DNA of 64,000 nucleotides from Cerrena zonata (Eukaryota > Basidiomycota > Agaricomycetes > Polyporales > Cerrenaceae): positions 248,001 through 312,000 of the forward strand of contig JASBNA010000045.1 of assembly GCA_038087015.1 (NCBI GenBank), read 5' to 3'. Both the position numbers and the translations under genes were made by a program. The notes beneath the pieces were generated by a model. The model saw nothing but the letters and a program-made list of their open reading frames with translations. It had not been told where the DNA came from and searched no databases. This document shows positions 50,665 to 60,213 of this stretch, one piece after another. The first letter of the stretch is position 1. The number at the start of each line of letters is the position of its first letter.

Positions 50665-52905
50665 CTAAGCAGGCTTTGGCTTACTTGGAGATGATTCGGG
50701 GGTGCTGCTACCCAGTCTTAATCTATTTTCGGTAATATGCTTTAATTTGAGGTACTCTTTTGATGATTTATCGAGTTTTTGTTGTAAATCAGTGATTTCA
50801 TGTTGTTTGGTTTTGACGTCGTTTTCAAGATCCTTTAATTTGGTGAGTTGTTTTTCGTTATCTTGGGATTTGGCCAATTCTTCTTCTTTGGCCCGTAATT
50901 CTTTTTCGAGGTATTTGGTTTTATCCTCTTTTGATTTGAGTTGTCTTTCAAGCTCTTTGTATTGAGTACCTTCTTTCAATTCGATTTGTTTTTCAACGTC
51001 TTGCAACTTGGCAAGTTGATCTTCTTTGATCTTGAACTGTTTTTCAATTCCTTGTAATCGGTCAAGAACCTCCTTTTGCGCTTCAAGTTGTTTTTCAACG
51101 GCTTTAAATTTAGCCACCTCTTCTTCTTTGGCCTTCAACTGTTTTTCTACGTCTTGGTACTTGGTCACTTCTGCGTCCTTTTCTTGCAATTGTTGTTCAA
51201 GTTTTTGCAATTTGGCAAGTTGCTCATCCTTGAGACTCAATTGTTGTTCAATTCCTTGTAATCGGTCAAGCACGTCGTCTTTTGCAGTTAATTGTTTTTC
51301 AAGATCCTGTAATCGGGCCACCTTGGCTTCTTTGGCCTCTAACTGTTTTTCAAGCTCTTGTAATCGGTCTGCTTGTTGAGTGTTACTACTGAACTGTTTT
51401 TCAAGATCTTGTAATTTCCCAAGTACTTCATTTTGCGCCTTGAGCCGTCTTTCCATATCTTTCAATTTGATAACTTCCTCTTCTTGGGCATGGAGTTGTT
51501 GCTCAACTGACTTCAATCTGGAAATCTCCTCGTCTTTACCTTTCAATTGACTTTCAATCGATTTCAACTTGGTAATTTCCTCTTCCTTTGCCTTCAATTT
51601 TTCTTCCACTGATTTCAATTTAGCGAGTTCTTCGTCCTTGGTCTTTAATTTTTCATCAGACTCGCCTAATGATTTTGTCAATTGTTCATTTGAGCCCTTG
51701 GACTCTTCTAATTCCTTGGTGGTTTTGTTCACCTTTTCGTTTAATTCTTCAATGGTTGTTTCCTTGGTCTTAACTTGTTCTTCGAGTTTTTCCAATTTCT
51801 CGTTTAATGATTGCAAATCTTGTTTGATCTTTTCATGACCGCTTTTCAATTCGGCGTTTTCATCTTGGTGAGTCTTGACTTTTTCCTTTAATTCACTCAC
51901 TTGTTTTTCTAAACTTGTCTTTTCATCAATTATACCTTGCTTTTCTTGAACCAATTTAGTCAAGTGTTCATCGACGTTAGTCAAGGATTTTTCATGCTTC
52001 GATAACCCTTCACCTTCTCCTAATTGGATCCCCCAAGTTTGAATTGAATTGAAAAATTTATCGAAAAATCCCAGATGATCAGTCACTTTAACATTCAAAT
52101 CTTTAATCTCTTTGTTTAATGATTCGATTAATTCATTTTGTTCATTGGTTTGCTTGCCCAATTCTGTCTTGGTTTGGGTTAATGACTCCTTAACACTAGT
52201 TAATTCATTCACCTCCAATTCGGAGTCTCTCAATTTAGCTTCTAAAGTTTCGATTTGCTCATGAGTCACTTTCAAATCAGTTTCAACTTGAGTCAACTGT
52301 TCCACTTTTTTCTTAAAATCAGCTTCGTACTTGGCAATTTGCTGAGTGCTTGTTTGTTTCAAATCGTCAAATAACCTAACGTGTTTTTCAACGTCTTCTT
52401 TGGAAATTTTCAATTTTTGATGTAAGTTTTCGATTTCTTGATCTTTAACAGTTATCAATTTTTCCATTTCATTATTCAACTTGAAATCATACTCTTCTTT
52501 CAATTTGCTTTTTTCTTCTTGAGTCTTGATCAAGTCTTTTTCAATCAGATCGTATTTGGTTTTCAATGTTTTCAACTCAGATTCAAATTTGTTCTTCTCT
52601 TCACTTAATTTCTTTGTTGATTCCTCGAATTGGCTCTTCACGTGAGTCAACCCTTTGATCTCCTCATTCAAACTCTTCACAGATGCCTGGTAAGTGGCCT
52701 CCTTATCCTTCTTATAACTAGAAGTCTCGTCGGTTAACGAATTCAACTCCTTGGTCTTAGTACTCAACTCGCTATTTAACTTTGAAATCTTCTCATTCAA
52801 TTCCTGATGAATTTTTTCAAGATCTCCCAACTTGTTCTGATAAACATGGTACGAAACCACGGACCCAATACATCCAGCGGCGGCAAGGTAGTTACTAATG
52901 GCCAT
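50665..52905 (-). CDS. Long coiled-coil protein with an N-terminal hydrophobic anchor and 17-residue repeats
   Basis: An intact protein of 746 residues. Residues 4-22 (SNYLAAAGCIGSVVSYHVY) could form a signal anchor or mitochondrial/ER membrane segment. From residue 25 to the end the protein is almost entirely charged helix (Lys, Glu, Leu, Gln). Residues about 270-330 form a small break (LGFFDKFFNSIQTWGIQLG). Residues 429-690 are about 14 copies of a 17-residue unit of the type KLQDLEKQLKAKEEEVA. The C-terminus is short and Pro/Ser-rich. A tether or scaffold attached to a membrane is likely from the layout. I do not recognise a named orthologue, and resemblance to Uso1-type proteins is only compositional. 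Confidence 0.72.
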   Translation of the reverse strand: MAISNYLAAAGCIGSVVSYHVYQNKLGDLEKIHQELNEKISKLNSELSTKTKELNSLTDETSSYKKDKEATYQASVKSLNEEIKGLTHVKSQFEESTKKLSEEKNKFESELKTLKTKYDLIEKDLIKTQEEKSKLKEEYDFKLNNEMEKLITVKDQEIENLHQKLKISKEDVEKHVRLFDDLKQTSTQQIAKYEADFKKKVEQLTQVETDLKVTHEQIETLEAKLRDSELEVNELTSVKESLTQTKTELGKQTNEQNELIESLNKEIKDLNVKVTDHLGFFDKFFNSIQTWGIQLGEGEGLSKHEKSLTNVDEHLTKLVQEKQGIIDEKTSLEKQVSELKEKVKTHQDENAELKSGHEKIKQDLQSLNEKLEKLEEQVKTKETTIEELNEKVNKTTKELEESKGSNEQLTKSLGESDEKLKTKDEELAKLKSVEEKLKAKEEEITKLKSIESQLKGKDEEISRLKSVEQQLHAQEEEVIKLKDMERRLKAQNEVLGKLQDLEKQFSSNTQQADRLQELEKQLEAKEAKVARLQDLEKQLTAKDDVLDRLQGIEQQLSLKDEQLAKLQKLEQQLQEKDAEVTKYQDVEKQLKAKEEEVAKFKAVEKQLEAQKEVLDRLQGIEKQFKIKEDQLAKLQDVEKQIELKEGTQYKELERQLKSKEDKTKYLEKELRAKEEELAKSQDNEKQLTKLKDLENDVKTKQHEITDLQQKLDKSSKEYLKLKHITENRLRLGSSTPESSPSKPKPA
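50836..51621 (-). repeat. Coding 51-base repeat array (17-residue unit)
   Basis: About 14 diverged copies of a unit reading K/R-L-Q/K-x-h-E-x-Q-L-x-x-K-x-x-x-h-x. Codons differ between copies, so the array is old or under selection at the protein level. One copy near the end is interrupted (ELKEGTQYKELERQLKSKE). Confidence 0.85.
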
Positions 52906-53482
52906 CTCTGGTTATCTAAATCACACGTTGTTTTCTTCCAGCACTTTTTTCTTCACTGAAAAATTTCTCACTAGAAAAGTGGCCTATTAACTAACGAATT
53001 TTCCAGATTTTTCATTCCTTTTATTGGATTATACAGAGTGAAGACTTATGTATCACAATGTACATAGCGTGATGAGCAGATCAATACAATTCGTGGTCAT
53101 TTATTGTGTTTACCAATTGTAACTAAGTCTGCCTACTTTGGTTGGCACCGTCAACTGAGTTCGTGTAACATAGTTAACTTGGTTGTTTTAGTAACTAAAC
53201 CAGGATTTCTGTAGCCAATTCGGTATAATTCGGATGCCCTCTGCCAATTATATCCTGCTCTCCATGCTCTCCATGATTCCAAGTTGGTTCAACCATAAGA
53301 TTTGGGTTTAAGCTCACAAGATGTTTATTTATGTCTCAGATCCTTGAATTTCACATGGGAAAAGTGCACTTTTGGCCTACAAAACAAAAAAAAAAAAAAA
53401 AAAAAAATTGTATCTCAACAACTACTTCACTATCTTAACCAGTTGCTTTAATTAATTGTGAAAGAGCCAGAATAGAGTCGAG
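52906..53482. promoter_or_regulatory. Divergent intergenic region upstream of the choline/ethanolamine kinase gene
   Basis: 580 bases carrying two divergent promoters, with an A tract of about 25 at 53383-53407 and a CTCCATG direct repeat at 53260-53275. No gene seen. Confidence 0.5.
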
Positions 53483-55188
53483 ATGGAATCTAGCCGTGCA
53501 AATGCCATTGCGTCGGGCCAGACGCGATCCCGGTCGAGATCTCGGTCGAGAAACAGAAGTAGAAGTACATCCAGAAGACCATCTTTGAGTAAAAGATCGT
53601 TGAGTTCGTCATCTTCGATAGGTAAATTGGATATAACTCCAATTGAGATCCAAGATAGACCAATTCCAAGGGTAGGGATTACGTTGGATAATACTTTGCC
53701 TCTTGATTTCTTCAAACAAGACATACTTGCATTGACTAAGACGTTGAGAATTAGTAAATGGCATAAGAAGACTTTGAACGTGAAGTATTTGAAAGTTAAT
53801 AGAATCAGTGGAGCCTTAACTAATAGTATTTATAAGATTGAGTATAATGATGGCAACATTGAACTTGCCATCGTTGTTACTTCGAGTTTACGGGAAGAAT
53901 TTAGACTCGATTATCGATCGAGATCTGGAGTTGGATATTTTGATCAAATTATCATCGAAGAAAATTGGACCCAAATTGTTGGGGATTTTTTCAAATGGTA
54001 GATTCGAGCAATTTTTAGAAGGTTTCATCACCTTGGATAAAGATCAAGTAAAGCATGAAGTTATATCACAGATGATTGGTAGACGAATGAAGGATTTACA
54101 TTATAAGATTGAACTAGATTCTCACGATTATGAATCAAAGCTACCAATGTGTTGGAGATTGATTTATAAATGGTTATCAATTATTGAAAAAGATATAGTA
54201 CCAAGCTATATTGAGAATAAGGTTGATATTGATTCGGTTTTTTTAACTAGTTTTGAAAATTTTAAAAAATTGATTGAATTATACAGAAACTATTTATTTA
54301 ATTTATACGATATTGATAACTTCACCGAGAATTATAAATTTTGTCATAATGATACTCAGTATGGGAATTTATTATTGGATCAAACTTTTAATCCAAAAGA
54401 TATTATTTTACAAAAAGAATTACCATCTTCAGCAACATCATCGTCGGCAATTATTGATGATGATGATGATGATGACGATTACGAGACTGACGATGCCGTG
54501 GTTATTAGTACAAGTAATAAAAAGGATACTAGTTTAGTGGTTATTGATTTTGAATATTCTGGACCAAACTTCCCAGCGTTTGATTTAGAAGATCATTTCA
54601 GTGAATGGATGTCTGATTACCATAATCCAGAAAAATCATACTTCATTCATGGAGAATTTTATCCAAATCAATTACAAAAATTAAATTTAATTAAAAGTTA
54701 TATTGAATACGATTTCCAATATCCATCTTCAAATTTAAAAACTAAAATTAAATTTAATGATTTTTCCAAAACTAATGCTACCGATTTAATTCAATTTGAA
54801 ATTAAAAAATTATATAATGAAACTATTTATTGGAGATCAACCGTGCAAATTTATTGGTGTCTTTGGGGAATTCCTTCAAAATGGTCCTTTCAAGCCAAAC
54901 GATGATATTAACACCATTTCTCAAAAATCAGAAGAACAAGGGGTCAACAGTATTTATAATATCAGTACTGGTGTTGATTCTATGAGTATTGATGACCATG
55001 AAAACTTGATTATTGAAGATGCAATCACTTCTAGTGATGATGATTTCGATTATTTCAAATACTCACAACAGAAGGCTGCAATTGTCATTGGGGATTTAAT
55101 TGGACTTGGTCTCATCTCCAAATCGGATATCGATGTTCCTTATCATAATATCATCAAGTATCTAGATTGTAATCTTTTCGATATATAG
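53483..55188 (+). CDS. Choline/ethanolamine kinase, two frameshifts
   Basis: A kinase of about 567 residues that makes phosphocholine or phosphoethanolamine, the first step of the Kennedy pathway. The N-terminal tail has an SR-type repeat (SRSRSRSRNRSRS) with likely phosphorylation sites. The ATP-binding lobe has GALTNSIYKIEY, LLLRVYGKN and KKIGPKLLGIFSNGRFEQFL. The catalytic motif is FCHNDTQYGNLL (Brenner loop HNDxxxxN), and the metal-binding motif is VVIDFEYSGPNFPAFDLEDH. An acidic insertion (IDDDDDDDDYETDD) lies between them. A CTG at 53925-53927 falls in IIDRD-x-ELDIL, where serine fits. One extra base at about 53862-53863 and another in CC at 54873-54874 break the frame. Corrected, the length is divisible by three. 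Sequence alone does not choose between CKI1 and EKI1. Confidence 0.92.
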
Positions 55189-55312
55189 TTAATGTATAGA
55201 ATAGGTATTTTGATAGAATTGACGTGCTACACTACTTTTTTTGCACTGTAAATTTTTCATTTTTCTAATTTTGAATTCTTTTCCAATCGTCTTTTCAAAA
55301 GGAGAAGGCAAT

Positions 55313-56428
55313 ATGTTAAGCTTTAGAACCAGAGGATATAATGGGTATGGAGTTCAGTATTCGCCATTTTTCGATAATAAGTTAGCGGTTGCCAGTGCAG
55401 CAAATTATGGATTGGTTGGAAATGGGAAATTATTCATATTAAACATTGAACCAAATGGACAAATTAGAGAACAAATATCTTGGGAGACCCAGGATGGGTT
55501 ATTTGACTTAGCATGGAGTGAAATACATGAAAATCAAGCGGTGGTGGCCAGTGGAGATGGATCAATAAAGATTTTTGATATAACTGTGCCCAACTTCCCA
55601 GTAATGAATTTTAAAGAACATTCAAGAGAAGTTTTCTCAATCAATTGGAATTTAGTGGATAAGATCAATTTCATAAGTACTTCATGGGACGGTAGTATCA
55701 AGTTATGGAATCCCTCTAGAGCCAATTCCATGTTAACCCTTAATCCAACCGTTGATTATACCACCAAGACTGCACCAATACATCAAACTGCCAAACCTCC
55801 ATTATCACATCAACAACAGCATCAGAATGTAAACACCAGTGAATGCATTTATAATGCCAGTTTCTCTCCGCATTCCCCATCAACAATCATAAGTAGTAAT
55901 GGGTCATCTCATATTCAAATCTGGGATATCAGAAGTCCAAACCCATTACAGCTAGACTTCGTCGGACACGGAGGATTAGAAGCACTAGGATGTGATTGGA
56001 ATAAGTATAAATCTACAATCGTCGCCAGTACCGGTACTGATAAATCGGTTAGAATATGGGATTTAAGAATGATTACAAAAATCGATCAACCAAATAATCA
56101 CAGTCCAATGCCCTCGTACCATATTAGAGGACCAACCCCATTGAATGAATTACTCGGCCACGAATTCGCAGTTCGTAAAGTATTGTGGTCTCCTCATAAT
56201 GGTCAAGAACTCTTAACCACCTCTTACGATATGACTTCAAGAGTCTGGATAGATCAATCTAATGAAAGAGCAAGATTCTTAAATTCCGGTAATGGTGGTT
56301 GTAAAAAAGTAATGAATCTACATAAAGAATTCGTCATTGGCTGTGACTACAGCTTATGGGGAGAACCAGGTTGGGCTGCATCCACTGGTTGGGACGAAAT
56401 GGTTTATGTTTGGGATACAAAAAGATGA
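55313..56428 (+). CDS. PEX7: Peroxisomal targeting signal 2 receptor Pex7
   Basis: A WD40 protein of 371 residues that binds PTS2-bearing enzymes in the cytosol and, with Pex20/Pex18-type partners, brings them to the peroxisome. The start MLSFRTRGYNGYGVQYSPFF is the family N-terminus. Repeats carry typical ends: VASGDGSIKIFDI, STSWDGSIKLWNP, SNGSSHIQIWDIRSP, STGTDKSVRIWDLR, TTSYDMTSRVWID and the last STGWDEMVYVWDTKR. HSREVFSINWN and GHEFAVRKVLWSPH are the GH starts. I start the gene at the ATG at 55313; the open frame upstream has no ATG and only adds a hydrophobic stretch. The frame is intact. It is tandem after the kinase gene, only 124 bases downstream. Confidence 0.95.
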   Translation: MLSFRTRGYNGYGVQYSPFFDNKLAVASAANYGLVGNGKLFILNIEPNGQIREQISWETQDGLFDLAWSEIHENQAVVASGDGSIKIFDITVPNFPVMNFKEHSREVFSINWNLVDKINFISTSWDGSIKLWNPSRANSMLTLNPTVDYTTKTAPIHQTAKPPLSHQQQHQNVNTSECIYNASFSPHSPSTIISSNGSSHIQIWDIRSPNPLQLDFVGHGGLEALGCDWNKYKSTIVASTGTDKSVRIWDLRMITKIDQPNNHSPMPSYHIRGPTPLNELLGHEFAVRKVLWSPHNGQELLTTSYDMTSRVWIDQSNERARFLNSGNGGCKKVMNLHKEFVIGCDYSLWGEPGWAASTGWDEMVYVWDTKR

Positions 56429-56908
56429 GATATTCCCGTAATGTATAATTTATTCTCAAATAGCACTCTGTAGGACTTAAGCACATCCCATGACCTTCGA
56501 TTATGCGACTGTTTACCAATTACCAGATCTATAATCTAAATAAACCCTTAGTTCATGCTGGTTCCACTAACGAACCATGGCCAATCAATTTACCCGATTA
56601 GGAAATTTCTGTGGTTAATTAAATGCGTCAAGCCCGTTCCTGGTTTATTTGTAAACAGAACAATTGCTGCATTTCCAACGAGTATAACTAGCTCCATCAC
56701 ATCTCCCGAATAGGCAATACTGCTAGTCAACGAGAGAGAATATATATATGGACATATCACGGTAGAATGAAGGGTAAAAAAATATAACGAATTAATAAGA
56801 AAGTGACTTAATACCCAGTAAAATATCCATTCTATAAATCCATTCAATAAATCCATTCATTACGTCCACTCAATAGATCTATTCATTACATCCAATAAAT
56901 TCAAGAAA
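56429..56908. promoter_or_regulatory. Intergenic region upstream of the KH-domain gene
   Basis: 480 bases, with repeated ATCCATTC/TCCATTCA units at 56825-56895 just before the start. No gene seen. Confidence 0.5.
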
Positions 56909-59290
56909 ATGGCTAATGCATATACTAGTATTCTTTCGCTTGAATACAACCAGTTGATTAATCATAACACTGCTAACTTGTATGAATCCAATAATGGGTT
57001 ATGGCAAGGGAGTAATCCAAGATATATGGATAATTTGAGTCCATTGAATGAATGCATCGAGAAACTTAACTCCCAATCAGAACGTACAAATAATGTTCAG
57101 CTTATGTCAGATAAACAGTTGATGAAGTTATGTATAAAAGGAACTAAGGAGTACATCAATGAAACCAAAGCTGAGATATTAAATTGCTATAATCAAATTA
57201 ATTATAAAAAAATTGAATTCAGTGAAGAAGAATTTCTTAAGATCAATGATTATTTTATTATTAAATTAAATGAATTAAGTCAATATTATCAAATCGAAGT
57301 TATAATCAATAATATCAATACTAATTTTGATAGAAAATGGCAACAACTGAAAAATTATCAACTTTATCTTATTGGGAATCAAGATAACATCACCATTGCT
57401 GAGACCCAAGTAAGAATCTTGGTTGATACCTGTTTGAACGGATTTACTGTTGATTATATCGAATTACCATTATCATTGATACCAATCATTGGAGGCATTG
57501 AAATGTTGAACTTTAACGAAATTGTCAAGCAATCATTATCCAATATTTATTTACCAGACTTACTACCCGAATTATTCAATAGTAAGATTTTTGAAACTAA
57601 TAAAAATTTAAAAATTTGGATTACTAGTGAAAACATTTATGAAATCATCATGACTAAGAAAATTTTACAAGATTTAATTGATTCAATTCTTATTAGAGAA
57701 AATTCTTTATTGACTAAAGAAATTGTGATCACCAAGACTAAACTTGATTTATTAATTTTATATAACCAACTGGAAATTTTGAATATTATGTTTAAAAATG
57801 GAACGTTCATTCAATTACCTTCATTAGGAGAGAACGAAACCACCATTAAAGTTCAAGGCCAAACTCCAGAATCAATAAATGAAAGTATTAAAGAAATCAA
57901 TTTAATTTTCAGTGGCGTATATACTTTAGAATTATTACCAATTACAAATCAAGCACTTAACTTAATGAATGATTATTATTTAATGAATTTGATTGGAGAT
58001 TCGAAAACTTTAAACGTTAGTTATAATTTAATCGGGGGATTGAGTATAACTGGATCCAATAAGGAAATTAAAGTTTTGATTATGGAGTTAATCAATAATG
58101 GAACTTATTGTCAGCTGACTAACTTTGAAATGAATTTAATCATTGAATTAGATAACTTACAAAAAGATTTTATTAGTGGTAAAAAAAATGGTAAGATTAT
58201 CAAGATATTAAATAACGTTAATCAAATTCCGATAATAAGTTTCCATGCATATAATGAATATAATTTTTTCATTAAGATATCTATTAATACTAATAGTAAT
58301 AGGTTTAGTAATTTACTAAAAGTTATTGAATTAATTGAGTTAGAATTGCCATCAGAATTACAATTTAATATCCCAGAAGTTTTCCATAAATCAATTATTG
58401 GTAATGGAGGTTCAATTATTCAATCAATTATGAAAAAATATAATGTTTTCATTAAATTTTCATCGAGTGTTATCCTGGTCAATGATGATTCAATTTTTTA
58501 TCTGTTTAAAAGGTTTAATAATGTATTAATCAAATGTCCTATGAAGAATTCCAAAAACATTCAATTGGTCAAATTTGAAATTGATCAATTGGTTAATCAA
58601 TGTTGTTTAAATAACATGATTAATAAATCAATCAATTCCACCATTTATCAAACAATTGAATTTAATTTATTGAAAAGTCATTATTTAATGATTATTAATA
58701 AAAATTATAATTTAAAGTTTATTAATTTTTTGGAAATTGAAAATAATTCATTTATAAATTTTCCTAAATCGATCGATCACTTTAATAATTCAAATAATCT
58801 TTTAGTTGATATTAAAGGTGCAGAATTGAAAATCCAAAATTGTGCTAATAAATTATCCCAAATCTTACCATCCAATTTTGAATTCAAAATTCCATTTTGT
58901 CATGGTAAATTTAATGAATTGATCAACGAATCAAATAAAGAGTTTAAGGAAAATATCATTATTCCATTCAGATTAATGTTAGGTATTGAATTGCTTATCA
59001 ATGAAGTTTCAATTGATGATTCGTCTTGTCATCAAATCATCTTATCCTTCTGGGGTAAGCAATCAGATAAACACATTCAAATGGCCATAAACGATTTAAC
59101 TTTATATTTAAGAGAAAAGAAATTCTTGATCATGGATAAATCTTTCTACAAATTCAATCCAATTAAACAAAAAAGACAAAATATTTTGAAACCCATCAAC
59201 TATAACTTCACTCCAACCGCTCCTTTCAAATTCTTACCCGAGATCCCAGTCCAGCCTTTGATAGGCGGATACTCGACTTATATAAATTAA
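56909..59290 (+). CDS. KH-domain protein of the YLL032C type
   Basis: An intact 793-residue protein with extreme Asn, Ile and Leu content. A KH-like segment lies at about 490-520: FHKSIIGNGGSIIQSIMKKY with GNGG in place of the usual GxxG loop, followed by a beta strand (FIKFSS). Other segments with similar hydrophobic patterns may be degenerate KH folds, for example about 155-185 and 322-360. The C-terminus is Pro-rich (FLPEIPVQPLIGG). The size and single recognisable KH motif fit S. cerevisiae YLL032C, a ribosome-associated protein of unknown role; this is a family-level assignment. The ATG at 56909 is well placed. Confidence 0.7.
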   Translation: MANAYTSILSLEYNQLINHNTANLYESNNGLWQGSNPRYMDNLSPLNECIEKLNSQSERTNNVQLMSDKQLMKLCIKGTKEYINETKAEILNCYNQINYKKIEFSEEEFLKINDYFIIKLNELSQYYQIEVIINNINTNFDRKWQQLKNYQLYLIGNQDNITIAETQVRILVDTCLNGFTVDYIELPLSLIPIIGGIEMLNFNEIVKQSLSNIYLPDLLPELFNSKIFETNKNLKIWITSENIYEIIMTKKILQDLIDSILIRENSLLTKEIVITKTKLDLLILYNQLEILNIMFKNGTFIQLPSLGENETTIKVQGQTPESINESIKEINLIFSGVYTLELLPITNQALNLMNDYYLMNLIGDSKTLNVSYNLIGGLSITGSNKEIKVLIMELINNGTYCQLTNFEMNLIIELDNLQKDFISGKKNGKIIKILNNVNQIPIISFHAYNEYNFFIKISINTNSNRFSNLLKVIELIELELPSELQFNIPEVFHKSIIGNGGSIIQSIMKKYNVFIKFSSSVILVNDDSIFYLFKRFNNVLIKCPMKNSKNIQLVKFEIDQLVNQCCLNNMINKSINSTIYQTIEFNLLKSHYLMIINKNYNLKFINFLEIENNSFINFPKSIDHFNNSNNLLVDIKGAELKIQNCANKLSQILPSNFEFKIPFCHGKFNELINESNKEFKENIIIPFRLMLGIELLINEVSIDDSSCHQIILSFWGKQSDKHIQMAINDLTLYLREKKFLIMDKSFYKFNPIKQKRQNILKPINYNFTPTAPFKFLPEIPVQPLIGGYSTYIN

Positions 59291-60213
59291 TAGACACGAA
59301 TAAAACGAATAAACATGAATAAAACCAATAAACACAAATAAAGGTATAACTAAAACTCCATGCACCACGGTTTGCAGCCACGGAGGTAAGCGTTAGATTG
59401 TCGGACTCGTAAAGCGGCTACTTCCGGAGCTAACGGACGGGAACAGAAAGAAAACGGTCTGATTTCCCTTTTGGGAACGCCGATGGGACCACCACAAGGG
59501 CTGGTGTACGGGCCGCCCCCATCGAACCCCAACCAAAATCTAAGCACAAAAGTAGCTGAAAAATGTTGGATTTATGTCCAGCGATCGAACTAAATTATGA
59601 TTACAATACTGTATGGACCTTACAATATGAAGGCTACGGGGTTTATCCCTTGTAGACAGCCTTCACAGGCAGGGCGTAAACCAAGATGCAGCACCTAGCA
59701 TTGTTGGCCTTCAATTGTCAAGAACAAAGTGAAAAGTTGGGGGTGGCTTGGACTGGACTTTCACTCCTTGGAAGCACAAGACATGGAGTCGATAAGGTTT
59801 TATAATGCGTTATGTCGATAAAGTTTTAATTTAGTTGAACATAATGAAGTATTAGTAAGAATTGTAGTATCTTGGCTAGTTTCCTGGTCTTCCAGTACAA
59901 AGAAACCAGGTTTGGCTGATACAATGCTAAACATTGTTGTTCTGGTCGTTGATTATAATGATATTGTGCTCATCCCTAACTCGGGCAAGACAAAATATGA
60001 CATTAAGAAGACAAAAAGAAACAAAGCCAGAACCAGAAACAAAAACCAAAGAAACAGAAAGAAAAGAAAAAAAACAGGAAAAAAAAAAAAAAAAAAAAAA
60101 AAAATTAACAAAAGCAGAAGAGTTTCTCAACCATTTAAATTTAAGCAGATCCAACTATTTGAATTTGAAGCTTCTATCCTTTTTCTTTAGTAAAGTTGTT
60201 TGCGCCTGCTAAC
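59291..60213. other. Intergenic region upstream of the elongase gene, with a GC-rich block
   Basis: 920 bases without a supported gene. Positions 59360-59540 are distinctly GC-rich and include a Rap1-like GGTGTACGGGCC (59513-59524). Two GATGG/CATCG arms surround it. A purine tract of about 100 bases (60005-60105) precedes the elongase leader. Confidence 0.5.
59513..59524 (-). promoter_or_regulatory. Rap1-like site in a GC-rich block
   Basis: GGTGTACGGGCC, a partial match to the reverse-complement Rap1 consensus, about 690 bases upstream of the elongase. Confidence 0.35.

Noticed and set aside
59350..59547. 65-codon frame in the GC-rich block upstream of the elongase
   Set aside because: Short, no domain, and explained by the low stop-codon density of GC-rich DNA.
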